From contig CAAEMX010000035.1 of assembly GCA_900757185.1 (NCBI GenBank), positions 17,035 to 81,034 on the forward strand: a DNA stretch of 64,000 bases, given 5' to 3'. This document shows, in pieces, positions 34,077-45,990 of this stretch. Positions within the stretch are counted from its first letter, which is position 1. Each line of letters opens with the position of its first letter. Made by a program: the position numbers and the translations under genes. The stretch comes from an uncultured Collinsella sp. Lineage in GTDB: Bacteria; Actinomycetota; Coriobacteriia; Coriobacteriales; Coriobacteriaceae. A model generated the notes under the pieces. That model did not search any database and was not told the origin of the DNA. It was given only the letters and a program-made list of their open reading frames with translations.

Positions 34077-36173
34077 ATGGCAGACGCTAAGGATTTCCTG
34101 TTTGAGATCGGTACGGAGGAAATGCCCTCTGCACCGCTGAACAATGCCGTCAAGCAGCTTGGCACCATGATCGCCAAAGGTCTCGACGAGGCAGGTCTTG
34201 CCCACGGCGAGGTCCGCGTGATCTCGAGCCCGCGTCGCCTGGCTGCGCTCGTTGCCGACGTCGCCACCGCGACCGATGAGGTTCACGAGGTCAAGCGTGG
34301 CCCTGCGGCAAACATCGCCTTCGACGCTGACGGTAACGCCACCAAGGCCGCCCAGGGCTTCGCCCGCAAGTGCGGTGTGGCTGCCGAGGATCTGGTCCGT
34401 CGCGAGGACACCGACGGCCGTGAGTACGTCTTTGCCGAGAAGAACATTCCTTCCGCCCCGGCCACCCCGATCCTGACGGCCCTGTGCGAGAAGACCATCG
34501 CCGGCCTGCAGTGGCCCAACTACCGTAGTCAGCGCTGGGGCCACGAGCATGCGACCTTTGTTCGTCCGGTCCGTTGGATCTGCTGCCTTCTGGGCGAGGA
34601 CGTCGTGCCCGTGTCGTTTGCCGACGTGACGAGCGGCAACACCACGCGCGGTCATCGCGTACTTGGCCCTGGTGACCATGTGGTTGCCAGCCCCGCCGTC
34701 TACGAGCAGGTGCTCGAGGACGCCGGCGTGCTTTCTGCCGAGCGTCGTCGTGAGGCCATCCTTGCCGGTATCGCCGAGGTCGAGGCCGCCCGTCCCGGCT
34801 GCCATGTCGATACGCCCAAGAAGGTCTTCGAGGAGGTTATTAACCTTTGCGAGTGGCCGACGGTGCTCGTCGGTACCTTCGACGAGGAGTTCCTCAAGGT
34901 CCCGCACGAGATCATCTGCGAGTCCATGCTCACCAACCAGCGCTACTTCCCAATCTATGACGGCGAGGGCAAGCTCACGCGTGAGTTTGTGGTCGTCTCC
35001 AACAGCAAGCCCGAGAACGCCGAGCGCGTGATCGACGGCAACGAGCGCGTCGTGCGCGCCCGTCTGGACGATGCAAAGTTCTTCTACGAGGAGGACCTGA
35101 AGATCTCCCTCGACGAGTTCCGTGAGCGTCTGTCCAAGGTCGCCTTCCAGGAGAAGCTCGGCAGCGTGCTCGCCAAGTCCGAGCGCATCGAGCAGCTCGC
35201 GCTCGCTATTGCCCGCGAGGCTCATCTGGGCGCCCATCTTGCCGCCGACGCCGCTCGCGCCGCGCACCTGTGCAAGGCCGACCTGGTGTCCAACGCCGTC
35301 GTCGAGTTCACGAGTCAGCAGGGCGTGATGGGCGGTTACTACGCCACCGCGATGGGGGAGAACGACGAGGTCGCCCACGCCATTCGCGATCATTATCGTC
35401 CCCGCTTTGCTGGTGACGAGCTGCCTGAGGGCACCGCTGGCTGCATCGTGGCCTGCGCCGACAAGCTTGATACCATCGCGGGTATCTTTGCCATCGGCGA
35501 GCCCCCGACTGGCTCCTCCGATCCTTATGCGCTGCGTCGTGCCGCTATCGGTATCATCAACATCCTGCGCGACCGTCTGCCGATCGATCCCACGTCGCTC
35601 ATCGACTTTGCGCTCGAGCTCTATAGCGAGCAGGGCATTGAGTTCGACGCCGCCGAGGTCGCCCAGCAGGTTCGTGACTTCTTCCATGGCCGCCTGGTGA
35701 GCATGGCCCGCGACGAAAAGATCCCGGCCGATACCGTTGCCGCCGTCTCCGCGGTGCACATTATCGCCCCGTCCGTCTTCTTCGCCCGCTGCGCCGCCCT
35801 CGACGAGGCCCGCAAGAACGACGCTGAGACGTTCGACAACCTGGCGACCGCCTATGCCCGCGCCGCGCATATCTCCAAGCCCGAGCTGGGTGCGGAGTAT
35901 GACCGCAGCCTGATGGGCGAGGTCGAGCTTGCGCTCGCCGACGCCTCCGAGGCTGCTCAGACCGCCGTCGATGCCGCCCTTGCTGCCGAGGACTACCCGG
36001 CCGCATTTGCCGCCCTCGCCGCCCTGCGCGCGCCCATCGACCGCTTCTTCGACGAGGTTATGGTCATGGACAAGGACGAGCAGCTTCGCGATAATCGCCT
36101 TAAGCTGCTCAACCGCTTCGAGGCCGTTTTCTCCGGCATCGCCAACATCGGTGAGCTTGCCCGCAAAAAGTAA
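34077..36173 (+). CDS. glyS: glycyl-tRNA synthetase beta subunit
   Basis: tRNA-recognition subunit of the heterotetrameric GlyRS. The 698 residues start with FLFEIGTEEMPSAPLNNAVK and include GLQWPNYRSQRWGHEHATFV and VRPVRWICCLLGEDVVP. The HD-like domain has FTSQQGVMGGYYATAMGE. An anticodon-binding helix bundle forms the last 120 residues. Length is normal. Confidence 0.97.
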   Translation: MADAKDFLFEIGTEEMPSAPLNNAVKQLGTMIAKGLDEAGLAHGEVRVISSPRRLAALVADVATATDEVHEVKRGPAANIAFDADGNATKAAQGFARKCGVAAEDLVRREDTDGREYVFAEKNIPSAPATPILTALCEKTIAGLQWPNYRSQRWGHEHATFVRPVRWICCLLGEDVVPVSFADVTSGNTTRGHRVLGPGDHVVASPAVYEQVLEDAGVLSAERRREAILAGIAEVEAARPGCHVDTPKKVFEEVINLCEWPTVLVGTFDEEFLKVPHEIICESMLTNQRYFPIYDGEGKLTREFVVVSNSKPENAERVIDGNERVVRARLDDAKFFYEEDLKISLDEFRERLSKVAFQEKLGSVLAKSERIEQLALAIAREAHLGAHLAADAARAAHLCKADLVSNAVVEFTSQQGVMGGYYATAMGENDEVAHAIRDHYRPRFAGDELPEGTAGCIVACADKLDTIAGIFAIGEPPTGSSDPYALRRAAIGIINILRDRLPIDPTSLIDFALELYSEQGIEFDAAEVAQQVRDFFHGRLVSMARDEKIPADTVAAVSAVHIIAPSVFFARCAALDEARKNDAETFDNLATAYARAAHISKPELGAEYDRSLMGEVELALADASEAAQTAVDAALAAEDYPAAFAALAALRAPIDRFFDEVMVMDKDEQLRDNRLKLLNRFEAVFSGIANIGELARKK

Positions 36174-36207
36174 GCCAGCCTGCGCATAAGCGCAAAAGGA
36201 GCCCCGC

Positions 36208-37074
36208 ATGGATTGCCCGGTCACCGCTCGTCCCACCGTTATCGTTATCTCCGACTCGCTCGGCGATACCGCTTGTGAGGTGGTGCTTGCGGCGTCCGGG
36301 CAATTTGATGAAGGGGCTTTTCGCGTTTTGCGCCTGCCCAAGGTGACCTCCGTGGAGCAGGTCAAGTCATTTGTGGGGCCGCGCGTCGATGCCGACCATC
36401 GCGATGTCGCCGTGTTCCATACCATTGTCGATCCGGCGCTTCGCGCCCGCGTGCTCGATTACCTGGGTATGCTGCATATCCGTTCGGTCGACCTGATCGG
36501 CCCGACGCTTGCCGTGCTGTCGTCGCTCATCGGTGTGCCGCCCAAGTGCGTTGCGGGCGTGATTCACAAGACCGATGACCGCTATTTCCATCGTATCGAG
36601 GCCATGGAGTATTTCGTTGAGCACGATGACGGTCGTGGTTGCGACGATCTGTCGGGTGCCGATATCGTGCTGCTGGGTGTGTCGCGTACATCCAAGACGC
36701 CGCTGTCGATGTATTTAGCCTATCAGGGCTACAAGGTCGCCAATGTTCCGTTGGCCCATGGCATGGAGCCGCCCAAGTCGATTTACGAGGTTGACCCGAT
36801 GCACCTGTTCGGCCTGATTTCGACCGTCGATGTGATTTCCGAAATTCGCGATAGCCGCTTGGGCGATGACTACGCCCGTGCTGTTGCCGGCTCCTATGCC
36901 GAGCCCGAGAGCGTGCGCAGCGAGCTCGAGGAAGCTCGTGCCCTCATGAAGCGCCTAGGCTGCTTTGTGGTGCGTACCGACGGCAAGGCCATCGAGGAAA
37001 GCGCTGCCGAGATCATTAGCCACTTGGGGGAAATCCAAGAAGCTCGCGCCCGCCGAGCCACCCGCCGCGCCTAA
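36208..37074 (+). CDS. ppsR: pyruvate, phosphate dikinase regulatory protein
   Basis: Bifunctional kinase and phosphorylase that switches PPDK off and on by ADP-dependent phosphorylation of a threonine and its reversal. The 288 residues show the DUF299 features: VIVISDSLGDTACEVVLAA at the start and the P-loop-like GVSRTSKTPLSMYLA (157-171). Its target, PPDK, is encoded next, 250 bases downstream. AAAAGGAG precedes the ATG. Confidence 0.94.
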   Translation: MDCPVTARPTVIVISDSLGDTACEVVLAASGQFDEGAFRVLRLPKVTSVEQVKSFVGPRVDADHRDVAVFHTIVDPALRARVLDYLGMLHIRSVDLIGPTLAVLSSLIGVPPKCVAGVIHKTDDRYFHRIEAMEYFVEHDDGRGCDDLSGADIVLLGVSRTSKTPLSMYLAYQGYKVANVPLAHGMEPPKSIYEVDPMHLFGLISTVDVISEIRDSRLGDDYARAVAGSYAEPESVRSELEEARALMKRLGCFVVRTDGKAIEESAAEIISHLGEIQEARARRATRRA

Positions 37075-37324
37075 TATTAGTAGCATTTTGATAAAGCGAT
37101 TTAGCAAAAACATCGCATCTGACCTGCTTTTTTATTGTGTTGGTATCTTCATAAGGTAACCAACTTTACCTACCGTTTACCGCCAGTTTTAGCACGTTTA
37201 CCAAACCGCGTATCCTCTGCTCAAGCCCGTTCAAATCCGGCCGTATAGTTCCCTCACGGCCCGCATCCGGCGGGTCGATTCGTTACCACGGTCGTGCGCG
37301 TAAGCGCATGGAAGGGGAAGTATC
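37075..37324. other. PPDK upstream region with small repeats
   Basis: 250 bases without a gene. The region holds an inverted GGTAA/TTACC pair (37155-37170) and two direct CGTTTACC copies (37174-37181 and 37195-37202). A possible -10, TATAGT, lies near 37242, without a clear -35. The repeats could be binding sites for a regulator of the ppdK promoter. No known operator is recognised. Confidence 0.4.
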
Positions 37325-40075
<2,751 letters not shown>

Positions 40076-40113
40076 CGTTTTGGGTATAGACGCCTAGCGT
40101 AGCCCCCTTCATG

Positions 40114-40144
40114 CCGCCCGCCTCATTCGTGAGGCGGGCGGTTA
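40114..40144 (+). terminator. ppdK terminator
   Basis: A perfect 12-pair stem, CCGCCCGCCTCA with TGAGGCGGGCGG, and a TTCG tetraloop, followed by a short TTAT. The stem is very stable; the T-run is weak. Confidence 0.7.
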
Positions 40145-40187
40145 TCATGTGCGGGTTTTGTCTTTTTGTCTGCGTAAAAAATTGTTC

Positions 40188-40215
40188 TTGCAGCAGAAAC
40201 CCGCGCGTGTATACT
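40188..40215 (+). promoter_or_regulatory. rplS promoter
   Basis: TTGCAG (40188-40193), 16 bases and TATACT (40210-40215). The predicted leader of about 65 bases contains a GTGCCG/CGGCAC stem at 40237-40260 just before the ribosome binding site, a possible site for autoregulation by L19. Confidence 0.6.
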
Positions 40216-40284
40216 CGAATACGTTTGTTCAACTACGTGCCGGCCAAGGTGGTACGGCACCTCTAGAAGAGTAAGGAATTGCAC

Positions 40285-40626
40285 ATGGATTACATCCGCG
40301 CAATCGAGCGTCAGCAGATCCGCGAGGACATTCCTCAGGTTCGCGTCGCCGACAACGTCAAGGTTCACTACCGCATTAAGGAAGGCGACCGCGAGCGCAT
40401 CCAGGTCTTCCAGGGCGACGTCATCCGCATGGCCGGCGCCGGTGCCCGCGAGACCTTCACCGTCCGCAAGATGTCCTTCGGTGTCGGTGTTGAGCGTACC
40501 TTCCCGCTTCACAGCCCCAAGATCGCCAAGCTCGAGGTCGTTCGTCATGGTCGCGTCCGTCGCGCCAAGCTGTACTACCTCCGCGACAAGGTGGGCAAGG
40601 CTGCTCGCATCCCCGAGAAGCGCTAA
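40285..40626 (+). CDS. rplS: 50S ribosomal protein L19
   Basis: Ribosomal protein at the 30S-50S interface. The 113 residues include GDTV-like [39 protein letters not shown] and [19 protein letters not shown], as expected. The ATG at 40285 has AAGGA eight bases upstream. It has its own promoter and terminator here, unlike in genomes where it is in the trmD operon. Confidence 0.97.
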   Translation: MDYIRAIERQQIREDIPQVRVADNVKVHYRIKEGDRERIQVFQGDVIRMAGAGARETFTVRKMSFGVGVERTFPLHSPKIAKLEVVRHGRVRRAKLYYLRDKVGKAARIPEKR

Positions 40627-40660
40627 GAAGATCGCAGCGTCTGTCCACTCGTTTGGACAC

Positions 40661-40690
40661 AAGGGTCACCTTCGGGTGGCCCTTCTTTTT
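40661..40690 (+). terminator. rplS terminator
   Basis: AAGGGTCACC and GGTGGCCCTT pair around TTCG, with one mismatch, followed by CTTTTT. Confidence 0.8.
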
Positions 40691-40719
40691 ATCTGATTTG
40701 CATGCAAGGAGGGCCTGGT

Positions 40720-41508
40720 ATGGCCAACATGACGAGCTCGGTTTCGGCATCGCAGGTTGCCGGTGAGTTGGCGAGCGCTACGTTTGAGGAGATTCCCGCC
40801 CTCGTGGAGCATTATCGCGAGGACCCGCGCCAGCAGGTGATCAAGGCTTGTGAACGCGCCCTCAAACGCCATGCCAAAGAGCTTGCCGAGCGCGAGCGCG
40901 TCAATGACATGTACGAGCTTATGCATGAGCTTGGCGGCGATGGGGTGGTCGTTGGTGTCGACGAGGTGGGTCGCGGATCGGTGGCCGGTCCTTTGACGGT
41001 GTGCGCCGTCTGTCTTCCTATGGAGCCGCACGTTTGGGGTATCAACGATTCCAAAAAGCTCACGCCGGCGCGCCGCGAGTTGCTCTCAGTGAAGATTGCC
41101 GAGGTGGCGACGGCGATCGGTTTTTGCCATATTGCGCCGAAGGATATCGATGAGATGGGCATGGCCCGTGCTATCCGTACCGCCGTTGCGGGCGCCGTGG
41201 CCGATACGGGGCTTGAACCCGACTGCGTCCTCATGGACGGTAATCCTTTGGGTGCCGTTCCCAACGAGCGCGATGTGGTGAAGGGCGATGCCAAGATCGC
41301 CTGCATCGCCGCGGCGTCCATCATGGCCAAGGTCACGCGTGACGAGATGATGGTCGAGTACGACGCCGAGTATCCCGAGTACCATCTGGCCGAGTCGAAG
41401 GGCTATGCGAGCCCCGAGCATATCGAGGCCATTCGCAAACATGGACTTTGTCCGCTGCACCGCGTGAGCTTTTGCGGAAACTTTCTGCAGACTGAGCGCC
41501 TTTTCTAG
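40720..41508 (+). CDS. rnhB: ribonuclease HII
   Basis: Cleaves RNA in RNA-DNA hybrids and at misincorporated ribonucleotides. The catalytic core begins at residue 78 with GVDEVGRGSVAGPL (Asp81, Glu82). It continues with INDSKKLTPARRE, VLMDGNPLGAVP and GDAKIACIAAASIMAKVTRD. The first 77 residues form a helical extension like that of the Bacillus enzyme. The ATG at 40720 has AGGAGGG upstream. It follows the rplS terminator and ends before another terminator, so it is monocistronic. Confidence 0.96.
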   Translation: MANMTSSVSASQVAGELASATFEEIPALVEHYREDPRQQVIKACERALKRHAKELAERERVNDMYELMHELGGDGVVVGVDEVGRGSVAGPLTVCAVCLPMEPHVWGINDSKKLTPARRELLSVKIAEVATAIGFCHIAPKDIDEMGMARAIRTAVAGAVADTGLEPDCVLMDGNPLGAVPNERDVVKGDAKIACIAAASIMAKVTRDEMMVEYDAEYPEYHLAESKGYASPEHIEAIRKHGLCPLHRVSFCGNFLQTERLF

Positions 41509-41519
41509 GTCAATTGTGG

Positions 41520-41557
41520 AGACAGGGACCCCTGGCGTTTTATAAACCTGCTGGTAG
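41520..41557. repeat. GACAGGGACC / AAACCTG intergenic element
   Basis: The gap after rnhB contains GACAGGGACC and, about 20 bases later, AAACCTG. Similar words occur at 360-388 and 901-938. It may be a degenerate copy of a dispersed repeat; no perfect palindrome is present here. Confidence 0.35.
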
Positions 41558-41599
41558 CGGGCCGTGTGCAACGTGATTGTTGCGTACGGCCCGTTTTTT
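41558..41599 (+). terminator. rnhB terminator
   Basis: CGGGCCGTGTGCAAC (41558-41572) pairs with GTTGCGTACGGCCCG (41579-41593) with one internal mismatch, followed by TTTTTT. Confidence 0.85.
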
Positions 41600-41697
41600 G
41601 TTGGCATTTGGTCAGCTTTTGGTTTGCTTCCGGTACTTACCCGCATGAAAGGTGCCCTCATCATCGGGGCAATGCAGTGTGCGGGAAAGGAGACCCC

Positions 41698-42183
41698 ATG
41701 AGTGCCGCAAGCAAAAAGAGCAAGACGCAGCAGCTCAAGGAGCGTTGGGAAAACGGCGATCTCGACTGCGGGGCGATGACGCCCGAGTTTATCAAGGGGC
41801 TCAGTCCCCGCGAGCTGGGCATGCTGGGCGAGCTGATCACCATCGACTACTTTAACGAGCGCGGCTACACCTTGCTGGAGCAGGGTTATCGTTGCACCGA
41901 GGGCGAGGCCGATCTGGTGCTGCTCGATGAGCTCGACGATGTGGTGGTGATGGCCGAGGTCAAGACCAGGCGGGTTGCGCTCGATTGCGACACGCGGGTG
42001 TTTCCCGAGGAGGCGGTGAACGCCCAAAAGCAACGCCGCTACCGCCGCATCGCAAGTTGCTACCTCATGGAGCATTATCCACTCAAGGCGATTCGCTTCG
42101 ATGCCGTGGGCGTCACCATCCGCGGCGGGCATATCGCCGAGATCGAGCATCAGTACAATGCGTTCGATTGGCAGGTGTCGTGA
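41698..42183 (+). CDS. yraN: YraN/UPF0102 family nuclease-fold protein
   Basis: A 161-residue protein with the restriction-endonuclease-like fold of UPF0102; the biochemical role is not established. The active-site pattern is visible in GYRCTEGEADLVLLDE and VVVMAEVKTRR, with the GEADLV aspartate and the E-x-K pair. A 40-residue basic/acidic N-terminus (KKSKTQQLKERWENGDLDCG) precedes the fold. The ATG at 41698 has AAAGGAG upstream. Its TGA overlaps the comM ATG. Association with comM and dprA is widespread. Confidence 0.88.
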   Translation: MSAASKKSKTQQLKERWENGDLDCGAMTPEFIKGLSPRELGMLGELITIDYFNERGYTLLEQGYRCTEGEADLVLLDELDDVVVMAEVKTRRVALDCDTRVFPEEAVNAQKQRRYRRIASCYLMEHYPLKAIRFDAVGVTIRGGHIAEIEHQYNAFDWQVS

Positions 42184-43706
42184 TGGCGTTCGAGACGTTT
42201 GCCGTTCACGCGGCCTGCATCCGCGGCGTCGAGGCGATTCCCGTCACGGTCGAGGTCTCGCTTGCCGGCGGCGTTCCGGGCATTCAGATGCTCGGCATTC
42301 CGAGTATGGAGGTGATGGAGTCACGCGGTCGTATTCGCTGTGCGATGCGCTCCGCCGGGTTCGAGATCCCGCGCTCGGGCATTACGGTCAATCTAGCGCC
42401 CGGCGATATTCGCAAGACCGGTAGCGGCTTTGATCTGCCCATCGCCATCGCGGTATTGGCGGCCGATGGTCAGATTCCCCGCGACAACCTCGATCGTTGT
42501 CTTATCGCTGGTGAGCTTGGCTTGGACGGTACGGTCCTTCCTGTCAAGGGCGAGGTGGCGTTTCAGCTATTGGCGCGTGATATGGGGCTGTCCTTTATCG
42601 CTGGCAGGTCCGATCAGCATGTGCCGCTTGCGGGCGTGGATTGCGGCTTTATCGATCATTTGTCTCAGCTTGCTCATGGAATGGGCGATGCCGCGCGGCA
42701 CTACTTGGATTCTGAGGGCGTCGAGGCGACCTTTGAGCCCGAGCTCGACTATGCCGACGTGCTGGGGCAGGAGGTTGCCAAACGCGGCATGGCACTGGCG
42801 GCAGCGGGTGAGCTCGGTTTGCTTATGATCGGGTCCCCTGGATCGGGCAAGACGATGCTTGCGCGCCGTATGACCGGCATCCTGCCCGAGCTTTCCGTTG
42901 AGGATCAGCAGGAGGCGCTGTGCATCCATTCGGTCTTGGGCGAGAACATCGATGGCTTATTGGCAGGTCATCGGCCCTTCCGCAGTCCCCACCACAGTAT
43001 TTCGACCGCAGGCCTTATCGGCGGAGGACGCCCGGTGCATCCGGGTGAGATCAGCCTGGCTCATGGCGGCGTGCTCTTTTTGGACGAGCTTGCCGAGTTT
43101 CCCACGGGTGTGCTGCAGACGCTGCGTCAGCCTATCGAACGCGGCCATGTGAGGATCGTACGCGTCGATGGGGCCTTTACCTTCCCGTCGCGCTTTCAGC
43201 TGCTGGCCGCGAGCAATCCCTGCCCCTGCGGCTTTTTGGGCGATCGCGAGGTGCCATGCCGCTGCTCGGCATCGATGGTGGAGCGCTATCGGGCAAAGCT
43301 GCGCGGTCCTTTGGCCGACCGTATCGACATGATGATCGATGTGACCCGTCCCGACCCCCAAGTGATTATCGAGGGTGCGGAGGGTATGTCGTCGGCCGAG
43401 TTGCGTGACTACGTTGTGCGCGGTCGCGCCTTTCGCGCCTGGCGCGAGTCCCGTATGGACGATGTGGATGCCGAGGCCGAGGATGACGAGACGCGGTCCA
43501 TTGACGGCGTCGTTTCGACCTTTGAGCTCGATGCTGCGGCGGAGAAGTGTGTGCTCGGCCTGTCGAAGCGCACGCATCTCACGGGCCGCGGCATCGTGCG
43601 CCTGGTGCGTATCTCGCGTACCATCGCCGACGTCGCCGAGAGCGAGCAGGTGACGCAGGACCACGTGCTCGAGGCGGCGATGTACCAGGGAAGGAGGGAC
43701 CAGTGA
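42183..43706 (+). CDS. comM: ComM-like Mg-chelatase-family AAA+ ATPase
   Basis: A hexameric helicase-like ATPase; Vibrio ComM drives branch migration during natural transformation. The 507 residues have the N-terminal Lon-like S5 domain (GIPSMEVMESRGRIRCAMRS). The AAA+ core follows, with Walker A GSPGSGKT at 217-224 and Walker B LFLDELAEF. The YifB signature ANPCPCGFLGD contains cysteines that may bind zinc. A C-terminal helical domain completes it. The frame is open far upstream, but ATG 42183 overlaps the yraN stop. It overlaps dprA by one base. Confidence 0.93.
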   Translation: MAFETFAVHAACIRGVEAIPVTVEVSLAGGVPGIQMLGIPSMEVMESRGRIRCAMRSAGFEIPRSGITVNLAPGDIRKTGSGFDLPIAIAVLAADGQIPRDNLDRCLIAGELGLDGTVLPVKGEVAFQLLARDMGLSFIAGRSDQHVPLAGVDCGFIDHLSQLAHGMGDAARHYLDSEGVEATFEPELDYADVLGQEVAKRGMALAAAGELGLLMIGSPGSGKTMLARRMTGILPELSVEDQQEALCIHSVLGENIDGLLAGHRPFRSPHHSISTAGLIGGGRPVHPGEISLAHGGVLFLDELAEFPTGVLQTLRQPIERGHVRIVRVDGAFTFPSRFQLLAASNPCPCGFLGDREVPCRCSASMVERYRAKLRGPLADRIDMMIDVTRPDPQVIIEGAEGMSSAELRDYVVRGRAFRAWRESRMDDVDAEAEDDETRSIDGVVSTFELDAAAEKCVLGLSKRTHLTGRGIVRLVRISRTIADVAESEQVTQDHVLEAAMYQGRRDQ

Positions 43707-44638
43707 TGGCCGAGGGGACCTTCGAGCTGCATCCAGGTGACGCGTTGTATCCCGAGACTGTTTTGGAGCTTTCTGATGTTCCCCAGACGCTCTATGTGCG
43801 CGGCAACCCCGAGGTGCTTTCGACGCCTGCGCTCTCCATCATCGGCGCGCGCAAGGCCTCGCCGTATGGTCTTGCCGTGGCAGAGCTTGCGGCAAAGGTG
43901 GCGGTCGAGGCGGGCGTGACGGTTGTTTCGGGCGGCGCGGTCGGTTGTGACCAGGCCTCGGGTTGGGCTGCGGTCAACGCCGGCGGCAAACACGTCGTGG
44001 TGCTGGGGACGGGTGCCGACGTGGCCTACCCGCGTTCGAGTGCGGGGCTTATTACGCGCACGCTCGATACGGGTGGCGCGGTCGTGTCGATATCCCCGTG
44101 GGGCATGGGTCCGCGCAAGTTTGCCTTTCCACGCCGCAATCGCGTGATCGCGGCACTGTCACAAGCCCTCTTTGTATCCGAGGCAGGTATGCCTTCCGGG
44201 ACGTTTTCTACAGCCGAGGCTGCTATGGATTTGGGGCGCGAACTTCTTGCCGTGCCGGGGTCGATCCTATCGCCCGAGTCGCGTGGCACGAATTACCTCA
44301 TTGCGAACGGGGCCTGCTGCATCATCGACGAGGAATCTATCGAGATGGCTATCTCACGCATCTACGGCACCCTGCGCTACTCGCGCCCCGATGCGCCCGG
44401 CATTGCCGACCTGGATCCAACACAGCAGACCGCGATGCATGCGCTCATCGCCTCTCCGCTCAAGGTCGACGACATCGCGGCGCTTGTCTCGCTCGATGCC
44501 GTCGGAGTGCTCAAGCTCTTGGGCTCGCTTGAGCTCGAGGGCCTTATCGAGCGCATGATGGATGGAAGGTATGCGCCCTCCAAGTTTGCCCTTCACGCCC
44601 AGACACCCTTCGGTCACAATGGAAAACGTGTCAATTAG
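43706..44638 (+). CDS. dprA: DNA-processing protein DprA
   Basis: Protects incoming single-stranded DNA and loads RecA during transformation. The 310 residues contain the Rossmann-type DprA core: LYVRGNPEVLSTPALSIIGA, VVSGGAVGCDQASGWAAV, VVVLGTGADVAYP, FPRRNRVIAALSQALFVSEA and AVPGSILSPESRGTNYLI. A C-terminal winged-helix (DML1-like) is also present. The usual N-terminal SAM/HhH domain of about 70-100 residues is missing. The ATG at 43706 is fixed by the overlap with comM. trmFO follows 14 bases later; topA, its common neighbour, is absent. Confidence 0.93.
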   Translation: MAEGTFELHPGDALYPETVLELSDVPQTLYVRGNPEVLSTPALSIIGARKASPYGLAVAELAAKVAVEAGVTVVSGGAVGCDQASGWAAVNAGGKHVVVLGTGADVAYPRSSAGLITRTLDTGGAVVSISPWGMGPRKFAFPRRNRVIAALSQALFVSEAGMPSGTFSTAEAAMDLGRELLAVPGSILSPESRGTNYLIANGACCIIDEESIEMAISRIYGTLRYSRPDAPGIADLDPTQQTAMHALIASPLKVDDIAALVSLDAVGVLKLLGSLELEGLIERMMDGRYAPSKFALHAQTPFGHNGKRVN

Positions 44639-44652
44639 AAAGGTGTTTGCAG

Positions 44653-45990
44653 ATGCTGTTTGATCAGGTGACGGTTATCGGTGGCGGTCTGGCGGGTTCG
44701 GAATGCGCGATCCAGCTGGCAGACCGCGGGTTTGCCGTAAAGCTGTGCGAGATGCGCCCCCAGGTGAGCTCCCCGGCCCACCATACCGATCACCTGGCAG
44801 AGCTCGTCTGCTCCAATTCGTTTAAGTCGACCCGTCCGGATTCTGCGGCTGGTTTGCTGAAGGCCGAGCTTGAGCGCATGGGCTCGGCCCTGCTCGATTG
44901 CGCCCATCGTGCGGCCGTTCCCGCCGGCGGGGCCCTGGCGGTCGACCGTGTCAAGTTTTCCGAGCTTGTCGAGGCCGAGGTTGCCGCCCGTCCCAATATC
45001 GAGATCATTCATGGCGAGGTCACGCAGATTCCCGAGGGCCATGTGGTCATTGCCGCTGGCCCCTTGTGCTCGCCGGCATTGAGCGAAGAGGTCATGAAGC
45101 TCGTCGGTGGCGACGCCCTTGCGTTCTTCGATGCCGCGGCGCCGATCGTCGATGCCTCCACGCTCGATATGGACGTGCTGTTCTCGCAGTCGCGCTACGA
45201 GGAACAGGGGAGCGGCGACTATCTCAACGCTCCACTCAATAAGGAGGAGTACGAGGCCTTTATCGAGGCGCTTACCACGGCCGACCGCGTGGTGCTCAAG
45301 GACTTTGAGGGCGGCGATCTGTTCCAGGCATGCCAGCCTGCCGAGGAGGTTGCGCGCACCGGCAAGGACGCCATTCGCTTTGGCGCCATGAAGCCCGTCG
45401 GCCTCACCGACCCGCGTACCGGACGTCGCCCCTGGGCGGCGATTCAACTGCGTGCCGAGAACAAGGAGAAGACCGCCTATAACCTGGTGGGCTTCCAGAC
45501 CAACCTGACCTTTGGCGAGCAGAAGCGCGTCTTCCATATGGTGCCGGGTCTGGAGAACGCCGAGTTCTTCCGCTACGGTGTCATGCACCGCAATACCTTT
45601 GTCGACGCCCCGCACGTGCTCGATGGCACCTTTGCCGTGCCCGGTACCGGCGTGCGCCTGGCCGGTCAGATCACCGGCACCGAGGGCTATATGGAGGCCG
45701 TGGCGACCGGTCTGCTCGCGGCGCTCAACACCTATGCCGAGGCTATCGGTGCCGCGGGCGTCGAGCTGCCGCGCGTGGGCGCCCTGGGCGCGCTCGTGGG
45801 CTATGCGACCGATCCGGCAACGGTGGGCTATCAGCCCATGCACGTCAACTTTGGCTTGGTGCCGCCGCTCGAGGACGGCAAGCGCCGCAGTAAGCGCGAT
45901 CGCTACCAGGCCTATGCGGACCGTGCGCTCGAGGCTCTTGATGCCTATCTGGCAACTCGCCCCGATCTGTTTGGAGGCGACCGGTCATAG
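44653..45990 (+). CDS. trmFO: folate-dependent tRNA (uracil-5)-methyltransferase TrmFO
   Basis: Methylates U54 in the T loop of tRNA with methylenetetrahydrofolate and FAD. The FAD site VIGGGLAGSECAIQLADRG is at about 8-26. CEMRP, LVCSNSFKS and MFRYGVMHRNTF-like FFRYGVMHRNTFVDAP follow, then GTGVRLAGQITGTEGYMEA. Length 445, normal. The ATG at 44653 is favoured over TTG 44647 by the distance to AAAGG. The stop TAG shares bases with the apparent ATA start of the recombinase gene. Confidence 0.95.
   Translation: MLFDQVTVIGGGLAGSECAIQLADRGFAVKLCEMRPQVSSPAHHTDHLAELVCSNSFKSTRPDSAAGLLKAELERMGSALLDCAHRAAVPAGGALAVDRVKFSELVEAEVAARPNIEIIHGEVTQIPEGHVVIAAGPLCSPALSEEVMKLVGGDALAFFDAAAPIVDASTLDMDVLFSQSRYEEQGSGDYLNAPLNKEEYEAFIEALTTADRVVLKDFEGGDLFQACQPAEEVARTGKDAIRFGAMKPVGLTDPRTGRRPWAAIQLRAENKEKTAYNLVGFQTNLTFGEQKRVFHMVPGLENAEFFRYGVMHRNTFVDAPHVLDGTFAVPGTGVRLAGQITGTEGYMEAVATGLLAALNTYAEAIGAAGVELPRVGALGALVGYATDPATVGYQPMHVNFGLVPPLEDGKRRSKRDRYQAYADRALEALDAYLATRPDLFGGDRS

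Noticed and set aside
33171..36425. Very long minus-strand frame (over 1000 codons) opposite glyQ-glyS
   Set aside because: It is the antisense shadow of GC-rich genes with strong codon bias; composition is Gly/Val/Arg/Leu-rich without domains. The same holds opposite ppdK and adhE.
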